The notes: a model not told the origin generated them from the letters alone. Numbered from the stretch's first letter, positions 15,368-25,675 are shown. The stretch: 37,477 bases of DNA from Moraxellaceae bacterium (GCA_947373945.1 CANBZV010000005.1:1-37477), one strand, 5' to 3'. Numbers and translations are program-made.

Positions 15368-15689
15368 AGTTCACCTCACATCAATAATAGTTATAATTCT
15401 AACCCTTTTTAATCTGATGACATTGACAGCACAATAGCTTTCTACGGGCATTTTGGTGAATACCCAGTCACCATTTGTCGAATATTTGTCCAAGCATGAG
15501 GGATTACGACACAAGAAAACATTGCAGACTGTCACGATAACCATTATTTCGAAGCACTTTTTATGTTATCTATATGAGGTTATGTCAAAACTGCCACCAC
15601 TTAGACCACCGTCCTAATACCTTGCTAGAGAACCAGGACTAACCCGTGGTCTTGGTCACCGTGCTGATTTGCCTTTTTGGAGCATGCTT
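15368..15689. other. Intergenic region between divergent lipid-metabolism genes
   Basis: A gene-free stretch of about 320 bp that must hold promoters for both directions. I see no convincing paired -35/-10 set. An imperfect hairpin lies at about 15631-15657 (ACCAGGAC pairing with GTCTTGGT through one G-U), 33 nt before the methyltransferase ATG, so it would fall in its leader RNA. No coding ORF is supported. Confidence 0.5.
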
Positions 15690-16352
15690 ATGACAGTCAC
15701 AACCGCAAATCGAGATACCCGAGCAGGTGCTGCGGTTTACACTAAAACCGCCCTCAAATTATATGATTTTTGGGTTCATGGTTTTTCGAATCACTATTTA
15801 TGGCATTGCCCAACCGAGCAATTACATGCCCTCTATCAACGTCACACCTCCGCCAATCATTTAGAGGTAGGTGCAGGCACAGGCTTTTTTCTCAAACAAG
15901 TGCCGTTCAGGATGCTCAAGCCGCGTATCGTGTTGATGGATTTGAATCCCAACACCTTAGAAACAGCCTCACGTGCCATTCATCATTATCAGCCTGCGGG
16001 CGTATTGAATGATATTTTGGCAACGCAACAACCAACCATGCCCGCGTTTGACTCAATAGCCTTTAATTACGTTTGGCACTGTTTGCCTGCATCTGCCAAC
16101 AAAGCGCAGGCTTTTACCCACCTCAGCCGTTTACTCAATGAGAGCGGTGTGTTATTTGGTGCCACATTACTTGGTAAAGGCGTGCCGTTAAATCCGTTGG
16201 CCAAAGCAGTGATGAAACTCTATAACAAAAAAGGCATTTTTGGTAATCATGCCGATGATCGCGCCTCGCTGGAAGCGGCACTTGCTGCCAATTTTAGCCG
16301 CTACGACATTCGCCAAGAAGGCGCCGCCGCCTTGTTTACCGCATGGAAATAA
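15690..16352 (+). CDS. Class I SAM-dependent methyltransferase, substrate unknown
   Basis: A 220-residue cytoplasmic protein with a Rossmann methyltransferase core. Motif I is LEVGAGTGFFLKQ, the acidic end of beta-2 is IVLMDLNPNTLETAS, and the later strand is FDSIAFNYVWHCLP. No substrate-specific motif was recognised; the short N-terminal helical part (ALKLYDFWVHGFSNHYLWHC) suggests a small-molecule substrate. It lies 32 bp upstream of an acyl-CoA dehydrogenase on the same strand and is probably co-transcribed with it, hinting at an acyl or lipid-related substrate (inference). The open frame starts at a TTG at 15669, but GGAG at 15679-15682 is placed for the ATG at 15690. Confidence 0.85.
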   Translation: MTVTTANRDTRAGAAVYTKTALKLYDFWVHGFSNHYLWHCPTEQLHALYQRHTSANHLEVGAGTGFFLKQVPFRMLKPRIVLMDLNPNTLETASRAIHHYQPAGVLNDILATQQPTMPAFDSIAFNYVWHCLPASANKAQAFTHLSRLLNESGVLFGATLLGKGVPLNPLAKAVMKLYNKKGIFGNHADDRASLEAALAANFSRYDIRQEGAAALFTAWK

Positions 16353-16384
16353 ACTTCCCCCTAACAATTGATGAGGACAGCTTG

Positions 16385-17530
16385 ATGAGTGAATTACACA
16401 GCAGCGAATTAGAACAGTTTCGCGACATGGTAAAACGGTTTCTGGATAAAGAAATCAAACCCCATTATGACCAATGGGAAAAAGACGGCATTATTCCACG
16501 GGATGTTTGGTTAAACATGGGTGCCAACGGTTTATTGGCGGTTGATTTACCCGAAGAATATGGCGGTTCAGGCGTTTCTTACCTGTATTCGATGATTGTA
16601 TTAGAAGAAGCGTCGCGCGCGAATTTTGCCTCATTAGCCACAGGCTTATCTGTTCACTCTGATATCGCCGCGCCTTATGTGTTGCATATTGGCAATGAAC
16701 AACAACGTCAACAATGGTTGCCGAAAATGGCCAGTGGTGAAGTCATTGGCGCTATTGGCATGACCGAGCCAGGTGCAGGTTCAGACTTACAAGCCATTCG
16801 CACATCCGCCATTTTGAACGGCGACCATTATGTACTCAATGGTTCTAAGACCTTTATTACCAATGGTCAACATGCGGGCTTAGTGATTCTAGCTGCTAAA
16901 ACCGATCCCACTGGCGGTGCTAAAGGCGTGAGTTTGTTTTTAGTGGATATGAGTTTACCCGGCTGTGCGCGTGGTCGTAATCTCGAAAAAATGGGCTTAC
17001 ATGCCCAAGACACTTCAGAGTTATTTTTTGATAACGTCAAATTGCCCCTGAACAGCTTACTCGGTGAAACAGGTCGCGGTTTTGCCAGCATGATGAATGA
17101 GCTACCGCGCGAGCGCTTGAATCTGGCAGTGTGTGCTGTGGCCGCTGCTGAAGGCTTATTGGCAGATACCATCGCTTACACCCAAGAACGTAAAGCCTTT
17201 GGCAAACCGATCTGCCAATTGCAAAACACTCGTTTTACGTTAGCGACTTGTCATACTGAGATTGCCATTAATCGCGCATTCGTCAATAACTGTGTGCAGT
17301 TGTATATGGACGGCAAACTGGATGCCACTCAAGCCGCTGTCGCCAAGCTCGCCAGCACGGATATGCAAGGTCGTGTCGCGGATGCCTGCCTGCAAATGTT
17401 TGGCGGCTATGGTTATATGCTGGAATATCCAGCCGCTCGTGCCTATGTTGATGCGCGTATTCAACGTATCTATGGAGGCACTAATGAAATCATGAAAGAA
17501 GTGATTGCTCGCTCCCTCGTCGGGCGATAA
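16385..17530 (+). CDS. Acyl-CoA dehydrogenase, long-chain (LCAD)-like subfamily
   Basis: A 381-residue FAD enzyme of normal family length that forms trans-2-enoyl-CoA. Motifs are GAIGMTEPGAGSDLQAI, KTFITNGQHAG, RKAFGKPICQLQN and FGGYGYMLEYPAARAYVDAR. The usual C-terminal catalytic Glu position reads IYGGTNEIM, with Gly where medium-chain enzymes have Glu. That is the pattern of long-chain and isovaleryl-CoA dehydrogenases, where the base sits on helix G; the matching Glu here would be in CAVAAAEGLLADT. The closest remembered match is the mammalian long-chain enzyme. The open frame starts at an ATG at 16343 inside the methyltransferase gene, but 16385 has GAGGA upstream and begins at the usual N-terminus. 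Confidence 0.93.
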   Translation: MSELHSSELEQFRDMVKRFLDKEIKPHYDQWEKDGIIPRDVWLNMGANGLLAVDLPEEYGGSGVSYLYSMIVLEEASRANFASLATGLSVHSDIAAPYVLHIGNEQQRQQWLPKMASGEVIGAIGMTEPGAGSDLQAIRTSAILNGDHYVLNGSKTFITNGQHAGLVILAAKTDPTGGAKGVSLFLVDMSLPGCARGRNLEKMGLHAQDTSELFFDNVKLPLNSLLGETGRGFASMMNELPRERLNLAVCAVAAAEGLLADTIAYTQERKAFGKPICQLQNTRFTLATCHTEIAINRAFVNNCVQLYMDGKLDATQAAVAKLASTDMQGRVADACLQMFGGYGYMLEYPAARAYVDARIQRIYGGTNEIMKEVIARSLVGR

Positions 17531-17613
17531 TCTAAAGTTGATCTTTGCCCAAAGGGACTTGGGCCATACTGGCGTGATGCCGAGCTGATTTTATGGGTAT
17601 GTTTTCAGGATAA

Positions 17614-17622
17614 TGCTATAAA
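17614..17622 (+). promoter_or_regulatory. Extended -10 element upstream of the START array
   Basis: TGCTATAAA (TG plus one base plus TATAAA at 17617-17622) lies about 100 bp before the first START gene. The -35 region is poor. It is followed by a small ATGCG-TTAG-CGCAT hairpin in the predicted leader. Confidence 0.35.
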
Positions 17623-17722
17623 AAACATGCGTTAGCGCATTTAAGATGACAATTCTTTACGCCTGAATACTACCTGTTGATTAATAATTCACTTATTAAT
17701 ACAGAATAAAAAAGAGGTGTTT

Positions 17723-18436
17723 ATGTGGAAATACTTCCGACTTATTAGCCTACTGATCGCGCTGGGACAAGTGTCTGTTAGTCATGCGGCTGATGATGAC
17801 CTCGATGAGTTGCAAACCAAACTGACTAACCAATGGTCGTTGGTTAAAAATGACCGCTTACGCAATATTAAAACCTATGCCAAGCAAGAAGATGGTAAAC
17901 GGTTCCGTTCGTTCAAAGTCGAAGCTGTTCTCAACACCAAATTTGAAACGGTAGCACGGGTATTATTGGACTTCGAAAGTTACTCACACTGGTGGTGGGA
18001 GGTCAGGGAATCGAAGTTATTACGCAAAGACTCGCCGACCAATTATTATTTTTACATGGTTCATCGTGCGCCCTATGGCCTCCCTGATCGTGATGCCATT
18101 CTGCACGCAACGATTGACCCACAAACCCCTACACGCAAAACCATTCTATTAAAAGTCGAAGCGAATACCGATATGCTGCCTTTGAAGCCGCCATTGGTAC
18201 GCATGATCGCCGAAGACATGAGTGTTAGATTCACACCTCTTTCTGATTACCGTGTATTACTTGAAGCTGAAGGTTATGTAGATCCTGGCGGCAAAGTTCC
18301 GTCGTGGGCGAATAACTTCATTCAACGCAGTGCGCCTTATAGTATTTTATTGGGCCTGCAACGAATGGTTCAGCAAGACGAATATCGCCTCAGTAAGTCA
18401 CCCCTCCCATTCCCTATTGACAGTACACCTGAATAA
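17723..18436 (+). CDS. Exported START-domain protein, array copy 1
   Basis: A 237-residue periplasmic protein: a signal peptide (MWKYFRLISLLIALGQVSVSHAA) and one START/SRPBCC-type lipid-binding domain filling the rest. Family landmarks shared by all five copies are NQWSLVKNDR, KTYAKQEDGKRFRSFKVEA, LDFESYSHWWWEVRESKLL, HRAPYGLPDRD, VRMIAEDMSV, EGYVDPGGKVPSWANNF and PLPFPI. START folds enclose a hydrophobic cavity for a lipid; the ligand is unknown. Residues 26-45 are almost identical to copy 2, also at the DNA level, so these two are the closest pair. The ATG at 17723 has GAGG 5 nt upstream; a GTG at 17717 is less likely. Confidence 0.88.
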   Translation: MWKYFRLISLLIALGQVSVSHAADDDLDELQTKLTNQWSLVKNDRLRNIKTYAKQEDGKRFRSFKVEAVLNTKFETVARVLLDFESYSHWWWEVRESKLLRKDSPTNYYFYMVHRAPYGLPDRDAILHATIDPQTPTRKTILLKVEANTDMLPLKPPLVRMIAEDMSVRFTPLSDYRVLLEAEGYVDPGGKVPSWANNFIQRSAPYSILLGLQRMVQQDEYRLSKSPLPFPIDSTPE

Positions 18437-18559
18437 GTCGCAGCATGGTGACTATACGTACTTGCATTTGCTATTGCTTTTTTGGCGTTTACGCCTAGTC
18501 TCAATGTATAAGTGATATCAATATAACGACAGAAAGAACAATAACGGAGCACCTTTGTT

Positions 18560-19282
18560 ATGCGTCAGTCCCTAAAGCTACTCGCTCTACCCCTAGGTCT
18601 ATTATTAGCAAGCGCCTCTGCACAAGCATCGAATGATGACCTCGACGAATTGCAAACCAAACTCACCAACCAATGGAGCCTGGTGAAAAACGATCAACGT
18701 CATGGACTGAAGACATATGCCAAACAAGAGGACGGTAAACGGTTTCGCTCTTTCAAAGTTGAAGCCATATTAGACGGCGATATGGCGTCTTTTGTGCGCA
18801 TGATTACGGGCTTTGACGATTATAAGAAGTGGTCTTGGCAGGTACTTGAGTCAAAAATGCTCAAAAAGGTATCACCCACCGAGTATTACTTCTATGTCAC
18901 GCATGATGCCCCTTACGGCGTACCAGACCGCGATATTATCTTGCATATGGTCATTGAGCCACAAAGCCCAAGCCGCCCTTTCTTGAGTGTCAAATTCAAT
19001 GCCGTGCCTGATTACATGCCCGAGAGACCACCATTTGTACGGATGCTCGCTGAAGACATGTCCGCGAAAGTCACGCCATTGCCTAATGGTAAACTCCAAG
19101 TGATTAATGAGGGTTACGTGGATCCAGGTGGTGCGATGCCGTCTTGGTCGATTAACTTTGTGCAGCGTAACGCACCATACTCTACCCTCTTGGGGATGAG
19201 TCGTCGCTTACAACAGGAAGAAGTCATCGGCTCCAAAGTCCCGTTACCATTCCCTGTTTATGATGCCGATAAACTGCCTTAA
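18560..19282 (+). CDS. Exported START-domain protein, array copy 2
   Basis: A 240-residue protein with signal peptide MRQSLKLLALPLGLLLASAS ending AQAS, followed by a single START-like domain. It differs from its sisters at the first strand-helix junction (FVRMITGFDDYKKWSWQVLE where others have RVLLDFE/N-Y) and has AMPSWSINFVQRNAPYSTLLG near the end. It therefore keeps the PDRD and DPGG landmarks but has a changed putative cavity rim. It follows copy 1 by 123 bp. The spacing and absence of a terminator allow read-through. The ligand is unknown. Confidence 0.88.
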   Translation: MRQSLKLLALPLGLLLASASAQASNDDLDELQTKLTNQWSLVKNDQRHGLKTYAKQEDGKRFRSFKVEAILDGDMASFVRMITGFDDYKKWSWQVLESKMLKKVSPTEYYFYVTHDAPYGVPDRDIILHMVIEPQSPSRPFLSVKFNAVPDYMPERPPFVRMLAEDMSAKVTPLPNGKLQVINEGYVDPGGAMPSWSINFVQRNAPYSTLLGMSRRLQQEEVIGSKVPLPFPVYDADKLP

Positions 19283-19308
19283 TCCCTTAATTTAACGCCT
19301 AATGCTAT

Positions 19309-19343
19309 CTAGCCAAACACTCAACACCCGTGTGTTTGGCTAG
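19309..19343. other. Strong hairpin between START copies 2 and 3
   Basis: A perfect 12-bp stem, CTAGCCAAACAC (19309-19320) with GTGTTTGGCTAG (19332-19343), closes an 11-nt loop. No T-run follows on either strand. It may separate transcripts or stabilise the upstream RNA. Confidence 0.6.
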
Positions 19344-19460
19344 AACTCTGCTGACAATTGACGGCTTGCATCATCGTCAATGCCATACTAGTATCCAGCC
19401 TAATTAGTCAAACCCAGCATCATACGCTTTGGCTTTATTAAGAATAAATATGCCTCTGCT

Positions 19461-20255
19461 ATGCGTATAAAAACACAAAAACTGATTAGGCAAGAGCCGG
19501 GCATTTATATCATCGTGAATATCATCAAACGTTTTTTTGGTCGTTCTTCCTACGTACTCGCTATGGTTTATGCGTTTGGTGTTGCCCCCGTAGTGGCCAG
19601 CGAGCATGACCCTTTAGACGGCCTGCGCTCAGGACTATCAAATGAATGGCGTTTAATTAAAGATGATAAACATCGACAAGTTAAAACCTATGCCAAACTG
19701 GAAGACGAGCAAAAAATCCGTTCATTTAGAGTCGAAGGTTTGCTTAAAGCAAAAGCAGAAACACTCGTGCGGGTGATGCTGGATTTTAATAATTACTATA
19801 ATTGGTATTGGGAAGTGCAGGAGTCTCGTCTGTTAAAACAGGTATCGCCAACAGAGTATTACCTGTATTTGATACATCGTGCGCCATATGGCCTACCAGA
19901 TCGTGATGTCATCTTGCATGCCATCATTGAGCCACAAAATAAAAATCAAAACTATGTGTTATTAACTGTCGAGGCAGTACCTGATTTTTTGCCTCTACAA
20001 CCAAAGCTGGTACGTATGCCCGCTGAAAACATGACCATTCGATTTACGCCTTTAGCCAACAACATTGTACAAATTGAAGCCGAAGGTTTTATCAACCCGG
20101 GAGGCAAAGTACCCGCCTGGGATGCCAACTTAATCCAACGCAATGCGCCTTATGCGGTCACACTGGGCTTGCAACGAATGGCTTTACAAGACAAATACAT
20201 GCTTAGCCACTCCGAGCTACCGTTTCCTGTGTATGACTATGATAACTTACCTTGA
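19461..20255 (+). CDS. Exported START-domain protein, array copy 3
   Basis: The most diverged member of the array. From residue ~48 it has the family landmarks: NEWRLIKDDKHRQVKTYAKL, FRVEGLLKAKAETLVRVMLD, HRAPYGLPDRDVILHAI, VRMPAENMTIRFTPL, EGFINPGGKVPAWDANLIQR and ELPFPVYDYDNLP. The usual AEDM is AENM here and DPGG is NPGG. The start is uncertain. The ATG at 19461 gives 264 residues with an unusually long N-terminus. An in-frame GTG at 19515 gives a standard signal peptide (NIIKRFFGRSSYVLAMVYAF, then APVVAS). Neither has a good ribosome site. Confidence 0.82.
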   Translation: MRIKTQKLIRQEPGIYIIVNIIKRFFGRSSYVLAMVYAFGVAPVVASEHDPLDGLRSGLSNEWRLIKDDKHRQVKTYAKLEDEQKIRSFRVEGLLKAKAETLVRVMLDFNNYYNWYWEVQESRLLKQVSPTEYYLYLIHRAPYGLPDRDVILHAIIEPQNKNQNYVLLTVEAVPDFLPLQPKLVRMPAENMTIRFTPLANNIVQIEAEGFINPGGKVPAWDANLIQRNAPYAVTLGLQRMALQDKYMLSHSELPFPVYDYDNLP

Positions 20256-20281
20256 TACTGTGTGAGATATAATCAAAACGC

Positions 20282-20299
20282 AGTGCTTTTCATCCTAAA
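20282..20299 (+). terminator. Weak terminator-like hairpin after START copy 3
   Basis: GCTTTT pairs with AAAAGC over a 6-nt loop, followed by GATTTTA. The stem is short and A/T-rich, so at most partial termination is expected before copy 4. Confidence 0.3.
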
Positions 20300-20326
20300 A
20301 GCGATTTTACGCTAGGACATTTAATC

Positions 20327-21055
20327 ATGATAAAAAAAATACTATTAGTGACCCTGAGTAGCTGTTTACTTTTTTCCGCTATCCCTAGTCACGCTGAAGG
20401 AGAAATTGACGAATTTCGTAGCCAGCTTAACAATCAATGGCAATTAGTCAGAAATGACCGCCTGCATAATCTCAAGACATACGCACGTTTAGAAGACGGC
20501 AAGCATTACCGCTCATTTAAAGTAGAAGCAATTGTTGATGCGCCCCCCGAATCTGTCGCTCGCGTGCTGCTTGATTTTGAAAACTACACCAAGTGGTTCT
20601 GGAAAACCCGCGAGTCCAAACTGATTCGTCAAAGCTCACCCACTGAATACTATGTCTATATGGTTCATGATGCCCCTTACGGTCTGCCTGACCGTGATAC
20701 GGTGTTAAAAGGTGTTATTGAACCACAAACCAAAACCAAACACTGGTTAACCCTCAGAGTCACTGCCGTACCCGACATGCTTCCAGCAAAGCCGCCATTA
20801 GTTCGTATGGTTGCCGAAGACATGACAATTAGAGTGACGCCCATTGGTACTAATCAAGTCGAAATGATTACCGAAGGTTATTTTGATCCGGGTGGTGTTG
20901 TACCTGCATGGGCAGCCAACTTCGTCCAACGAAGCGCTCCATACGCAGTTATGGTGGCCCTACAGCGCATGTCACAACGCGATGAATATCTAAAAAGCAA
21001 AACGCCACTACCCTTTCCGATCTATAACTTCAGCGATTTACCCTCTATTAATTAA
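20327..21055 (+). CDS. Exported START-domain protein, array copy 4
   Basis: A 242-residue protein: signal peptide MIKKILLVTLSSCLLFSAIP ending SHA, then one START-like domain. Landmarks are NNQWQLVRNDRLHNLKTYAR, FKVEAIVDAPPESVARVLLD, WFWKTRESKLIRQSSPTEYY, HDAPYGLPDRDTVLKG, VRMVAEDMTIRV and EGYFDPGGVVPAWAANFVQR. The WKTRES, IEPQTKTK and GYFD features are shared with copy 5 only, marking these two as a second close pair. The start is an ATG directly before a textbook signal peptide. Confidence 0.88.
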   Translation: MIKKILLVTLSSCLLFSAIPSHAEGEIDEFRSQLNNQWQLVRNDRLHNLKTYARLEDGKHYRSFKVEAIVDAPPESVARVLLDFENYTKWFWKTRESKLIRQSSPTEYYVYMVHDAPYGLPDRDTVLKGVIEPQTKTKHWLTLRVTAVPDMLPAKPPLVRMVAEDMTIRVTPIGTNQVEMITEGYFDPGGVVPAWAANFVQRSAPYAVMVALQRMSQRDEYLKSKTPLPFPIYNFSDLPSIN

Positions 21056-21344
21056 AGTTAACGCGCATCATCACTAACGCTTAACCAACCAAGCGCTTGG
21101 CTTGACCCAAATGACAGTAATAAAGCCATTTACTGTCATTGCCCCTTCTGCTCTTTTAGCTTCTGATAGCCCGCCCAATAAAAACAGTATTCATTTGTAG
21201 CACTGTTTTAGACATTCAAAACAACAATGCCCGATTTGCAAAGCGTGATATACATCGTTGTCATTTGTTGATGCTTAACCAGCCAAAACCGACATGTGCG
21301 TATGTCTCAGATTTGCTTACAGGGTTATCAAACGAGAAAAGAAT
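21056..21344. other. Intergenic region between START copies 4 and 5
   Basis: Nearly 290 bp without a gene, the longest spacer in the array. It contains a perfect 11-bp hairpin (AATGACAGTAA at 21110-21120 with TTACTGTCATT at 21130-21140, 9-nt loop, no T-run) and the short palindrome CCAAGCGCTTGG near 21090. Copy 5 probably has its own promoter here, but I could not assign one. Confidence 0.5.
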
Positions 21345-22076
21345 ATGCAATTGTCTTTGTCAGTACGCCTACTTATCCTGTGTTTTAGCGCCCTGCTATA
21401 TGGCAACAGCGCACTTGCCTCTGGTGATAATGAATTAGATGGTCTGCGCTCAAACCTGGGCCGCGAATGGGTCATGACTAAAAACGATCAACGACGAAAC
21501 ATCAAAACTTATGCCCGTTTAGAAGATGGCAAACAATATCGTTCTTTTAAAATTGAAGCGGTATTAGACTCTTCGGTCGAAGCGTTGGCGCATGTGTTAT
21601 TGGATTTTGAAGGCTATACGCGTTGGTACTGGAAGACCCGTGAATCGCGTTTAGTGCAGCAAAAAACACCGACCGAGTTTATCGTCTATATGGTTCATGA
21701 AGCACCGTACGGTATACCTGATCGTGATGCCGTACTGCAAGGCATAGTTGAACCGCAAACCAAGACCAAACGTTCATTAACGTTAAAAGTGAGCGCTTTG
21801 CCGAACTATATGCCCACTAAACCGCCTTTAGTACGTATGCCCGCCGAAGATATGAGTGTGAAATTCTCCCCGCTACCAAATGGAAAAGTACAGCTAGAAG
21901 CTGAAGGCTATTTTGATGCAGGCGGCACAGTTCCCGTATGGGCGGCTAATTTTGTTCAGCGTAGCGCACCTTATGCAGTCGTTTTAGGCCTGCAACGGAT
22001 GGTGTCTTTAGATGAATATCGTAAGGCCAAAAAATCGCTCGACTTCCCGATTTATAACTACGACGACTATCAATAA
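21345..22076 (+). CDS. Exported START-domain protein, array copy 5
   Basis: A 243-residue protein starting with MQLSLSVRLLILCFSALLYG and a signal cleavage near SALAS-GD. Landmarks are REWVMTKNDQRRNIKTYAR, FKIEAVLDSSVEALAHVLLD, WYWKTRESRLVQQKTPTEF, HEAPYGIPDRDAVLQG, VRMPAEDMSVKF and EGYFDAGGTVPVWAANFVQR. The DPGG loop is DAGG here. It is closest to copy 4. The open frame runs to 21294, but those 17 residues are Cys/Arg-rich and precede the signal peptide; the ATG at 21345 has a purine-rich GAAAAGAA leader. It is followed by the aroE terminator region. Confidence 0.88.
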   Translation: MQLSLSVRLLILCFSALLYGNSALASGDNELDGLRSNLGREWVMTKNDQRRNIKTYARLEDGKQYRSFKIEAVLDSSVEALAHVLLDFEGYTRWYWKTRESRLVQQKTPTEFIVYMVHEAPYGIPDRDAVLQGIVEPQTKTKRSLTLKVSALPNYMPTKPPLVRMPAEDMSVKFSPLPNGKVQLEAEGYFDAGGTVPVWAANFVQRSAPYAVVLGLQRMVSLDEYRKAKKSLDFPIYNYDDYQ

Positions 22077-22095
22077 TCGTTAATAACCAATGACA

Positions 22096-22120
22096 AAAAG
22101 GCGCAAATCTTCGCGCCCTT
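22096..22120 (-). terminator. Terminator of the dprA-tsaC-hemF-aroE operon
   Basis: On the minus strand GGCGC (complement of 22113-22117) pairs with GCGCC (complement of 22100-22104) over an 8-nt loop, followed by TTTTTG. It lies just past the aroE stop. It may also act for the convergent START gene. Confidence 0.7.
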
Positions 22121-22125
22121 TGTTG

Positions 22126-22955
22126 TTAACCCGCTAGCTCTTGCCGTATCTCTGCCAATAACCCCGCTGTTGACACCCGAACACCACGCCAGATAAAAAA
22201 GCTTTCTGCCGCTTGCTCAATCAACATCCCTAAACCATCACTAGTATTGGCTCCCTGTGCCGCTGCCCAGGTTAAAAATGGCAATTCTGGCTTGCCATAA
22301 GCCATATCATAAGCATACGCATCCGCCGCTAATATATGCTCGCCTAACGGCGGTAACTCCCCTAGCAGCGAGGCTGATGAGCCATTGATAACCACATCGA
22401 CACTATGGGCAGAAATATCTTCAAAACGCACCGCGTCAATCTGTCCATAGTCCTGAAAAATATCAGCCAAGGCTTGCGCTTTACTATGAGTACGATTCGC
22501 TAGCAAGAGCTGTGCAGGTTTAGCTGCCAACAATACCCCAAGTACGCCTCGCACCGCACCGCCCGCTCCCACTACAAGCACGCGTTTACCTGCCAAAGTC
22601 CAACCCAGGTTTTCGGTCATATCGCGCACTAAGCCCACGCCATCGGTATTGTCACCATAGAGACGACCATCTTTGCCGAGCATTAGCGTATTCACTGCTC
22701 CCGCTTGTGTCGCCCGTAATGACCGCACTTCAGACAACGCATACGCTTGTTCCTTAAACGGCAACGTCACATTCAAGCCACGACCACCGTCGGCAAAAAA
22801 CTGGGCGACTGTCGCTTTAAAGCCATCAACTGGCGCAAGCAACGCTTGATAACTGATATTTTCGCCACTGATGCTGGCAAACGCGCTATGAATACGGGGT
22901 GAACGGGTATGACCAATCGGATTACCGACAACTGCATAGCGGTCTGGTGGTGTCA

Positions 22956-22956
<1 letters not shown>
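22126..22956 (-). CDS. aroE: Shikimate dehydrogenase
   Basis: AroE reduces 3-dehydroshikimate to shikimate with NADPH in aromatic amino acid synthesis. It is 276 residues. The shikimate-binding Ser motif is GHTRSPRIH, the catalytic Lys is in LNVTLPFKEQA (K68) and the catalytic Asp is in GDNTDGVGLV. The NADP-binding glycine loop is GAGGAVRG, with NRTHSKA after it. The open frame begins at a GTG at 22965, but the ATG at 22956 overlaps the hemF stop by one base (TAATG). It has AAGGGAG 8 nt upstream, so 22956 is the start and translation is coupled to hemF. Confidence 0.95.
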
Positions 22957-24447
<1,491 letters not shown>

Positions 24448-24448
<1 letters not shown>

Positions 24449-25587
24449 TAAACACCACTTTTTAACTGTTCATAGCCACCAGTGACGGTAGCGACTCGTC
24501 CTGCCAACTCCAGCTCCATCAATAAACCCGCCAAATCCGCTGCATCCCAAGTGCCTTGTTCCATCAACGCATCAAAATGCTGTATTTGCCAGCCTAACAC
24601 CGCTAATACTTGCTCTGCCTCACTACTCACTGGTAGTAACTCAATTGTTGCGAGTGACCTCATGCCACCCATGCCGCTTTGGGCCTGACCCAAGCGCGAA
24701 GCAATATCTTCCAAAATATGATTAGGCTCTTCGACCAGTGTTGCTCCCTGACGAATCAAGGCATGACAACCTTTTGCTTGCGGATTAAATACCGAACTAG
24801 GAATAGCCCATACGTCACGGTTTTGCTCGGCCGCCAAACGTGCGGTAATTAACGAACCGCTCTCCAAAGCCGCCTCAACGACCAGCACGCCTAAACTCAA
24901 ACCACTAATAATACGATTACGGCGGGGAAAATGATAATTAATCGGCGGCGTATGAGGCAAGAACTCACTGATTAATAAGCCATCATGATCAACAATTTGC
25001 TCTGCTAACGTCTGATGCTGCTTAGGATAAATCTCGCATAAGCCCGTACCCAATACCGCGAGAGTAATACCTTTTGCCTTGACGGTGGCATAATGCGCGG
25101 CACCATCTATACCTAACGCCAAGCCGCTGGTAATGGCAATGCCACGCTGCGATAACTCGGTCGCAAACTGTTCGGCCAATTTTATGCCATTTTGGGTCGG
25201 TCGACGACTACCGACCATCGCCACTTGTGGCCACGACAATTGTGATACTTCTCCTCGACAAAACAACAAAGGAGGAGCATCGGGAATTTCTTTGAGCAAT
25301 GGTGGATAGCGGGCATCATGCAGTGTGATGACGTGTTGCTGACTTTGTTCGATACTCTTGAGCGCCTTAGCGACATCCCGTTGCAACTCTTGATCACGCC
25401 CCTGCTGCCAGTCCCGAATAAGCACTAAGCTTTTTTCGGCGATGCCCGCTTGTTGCCAATCGACCATTGACGCAGTTATTGCACGGGTTGGCTCATTAAA
25501 ATAGCGCAATAACTTGTGCATTGCTGACGAAGATTGACCCACCAAGCGCCACAGCAACAGCCAGTCTAAAAACAGTTGTTCTGTCAT
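24448..25587 (-). CDS. dprA: DNA processing protein DprA
   Basis: DprA protects incoming single-stranded DNA and loads RecA in natural transformation. It is 379 residues. An N-terminal helical (SAM-like) part is followed by the Rossmann-like core with VGSRRPTQNGIKLAEQF, ITSGLALGIDGAAHYATV, VLGTGLCEIYPKQH, ISEFLPHTPP, FPRRNRIISGLSLGVLVVEA and SGSLITARLAAEQNRDVWAIP, then KGCHALIRQGATLV. A winged-helix-like C-terminus (ATIELLPVSSEAEQ onward) ends it. It is the first gene of the operon with tsaC, hemF and aroE, 88 bp after tsaP with a strong terminator between. Its presence suggests but does not prove competence. Confidence 0.95.
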
Positions 25588-25613
25588 TACCTCATCCTTG
25601 AATTAATCGCCAT

Positions 25614-25641
25614 AAAAAAGGGCCGTCTATCCAGACGGCCC
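25614..25641 (-). terminator. Terminator of tsaP
   Basis: GGGCCGTCT (25620-25628) pairs with AGACGGCCC (25633-25641) over a 4-nt loop; on the minus strand a run of six T follows (complement of 25614-25619). It is 34 bp past the tsaP stop and separates it from dprA. Confidence 0.93.
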
Positions 25642-25675
25642 ATATGCAGAGGACTGCAAAACCTACAATCAGGAG

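Noticed and set aside
17723-22076. START array considered as a CRISPR-like or mobile repeat array
   Set aside because: The repetition is at the protein-domain level with intact, diverged genes; there are no short direct repeats with spacers and no transposase.
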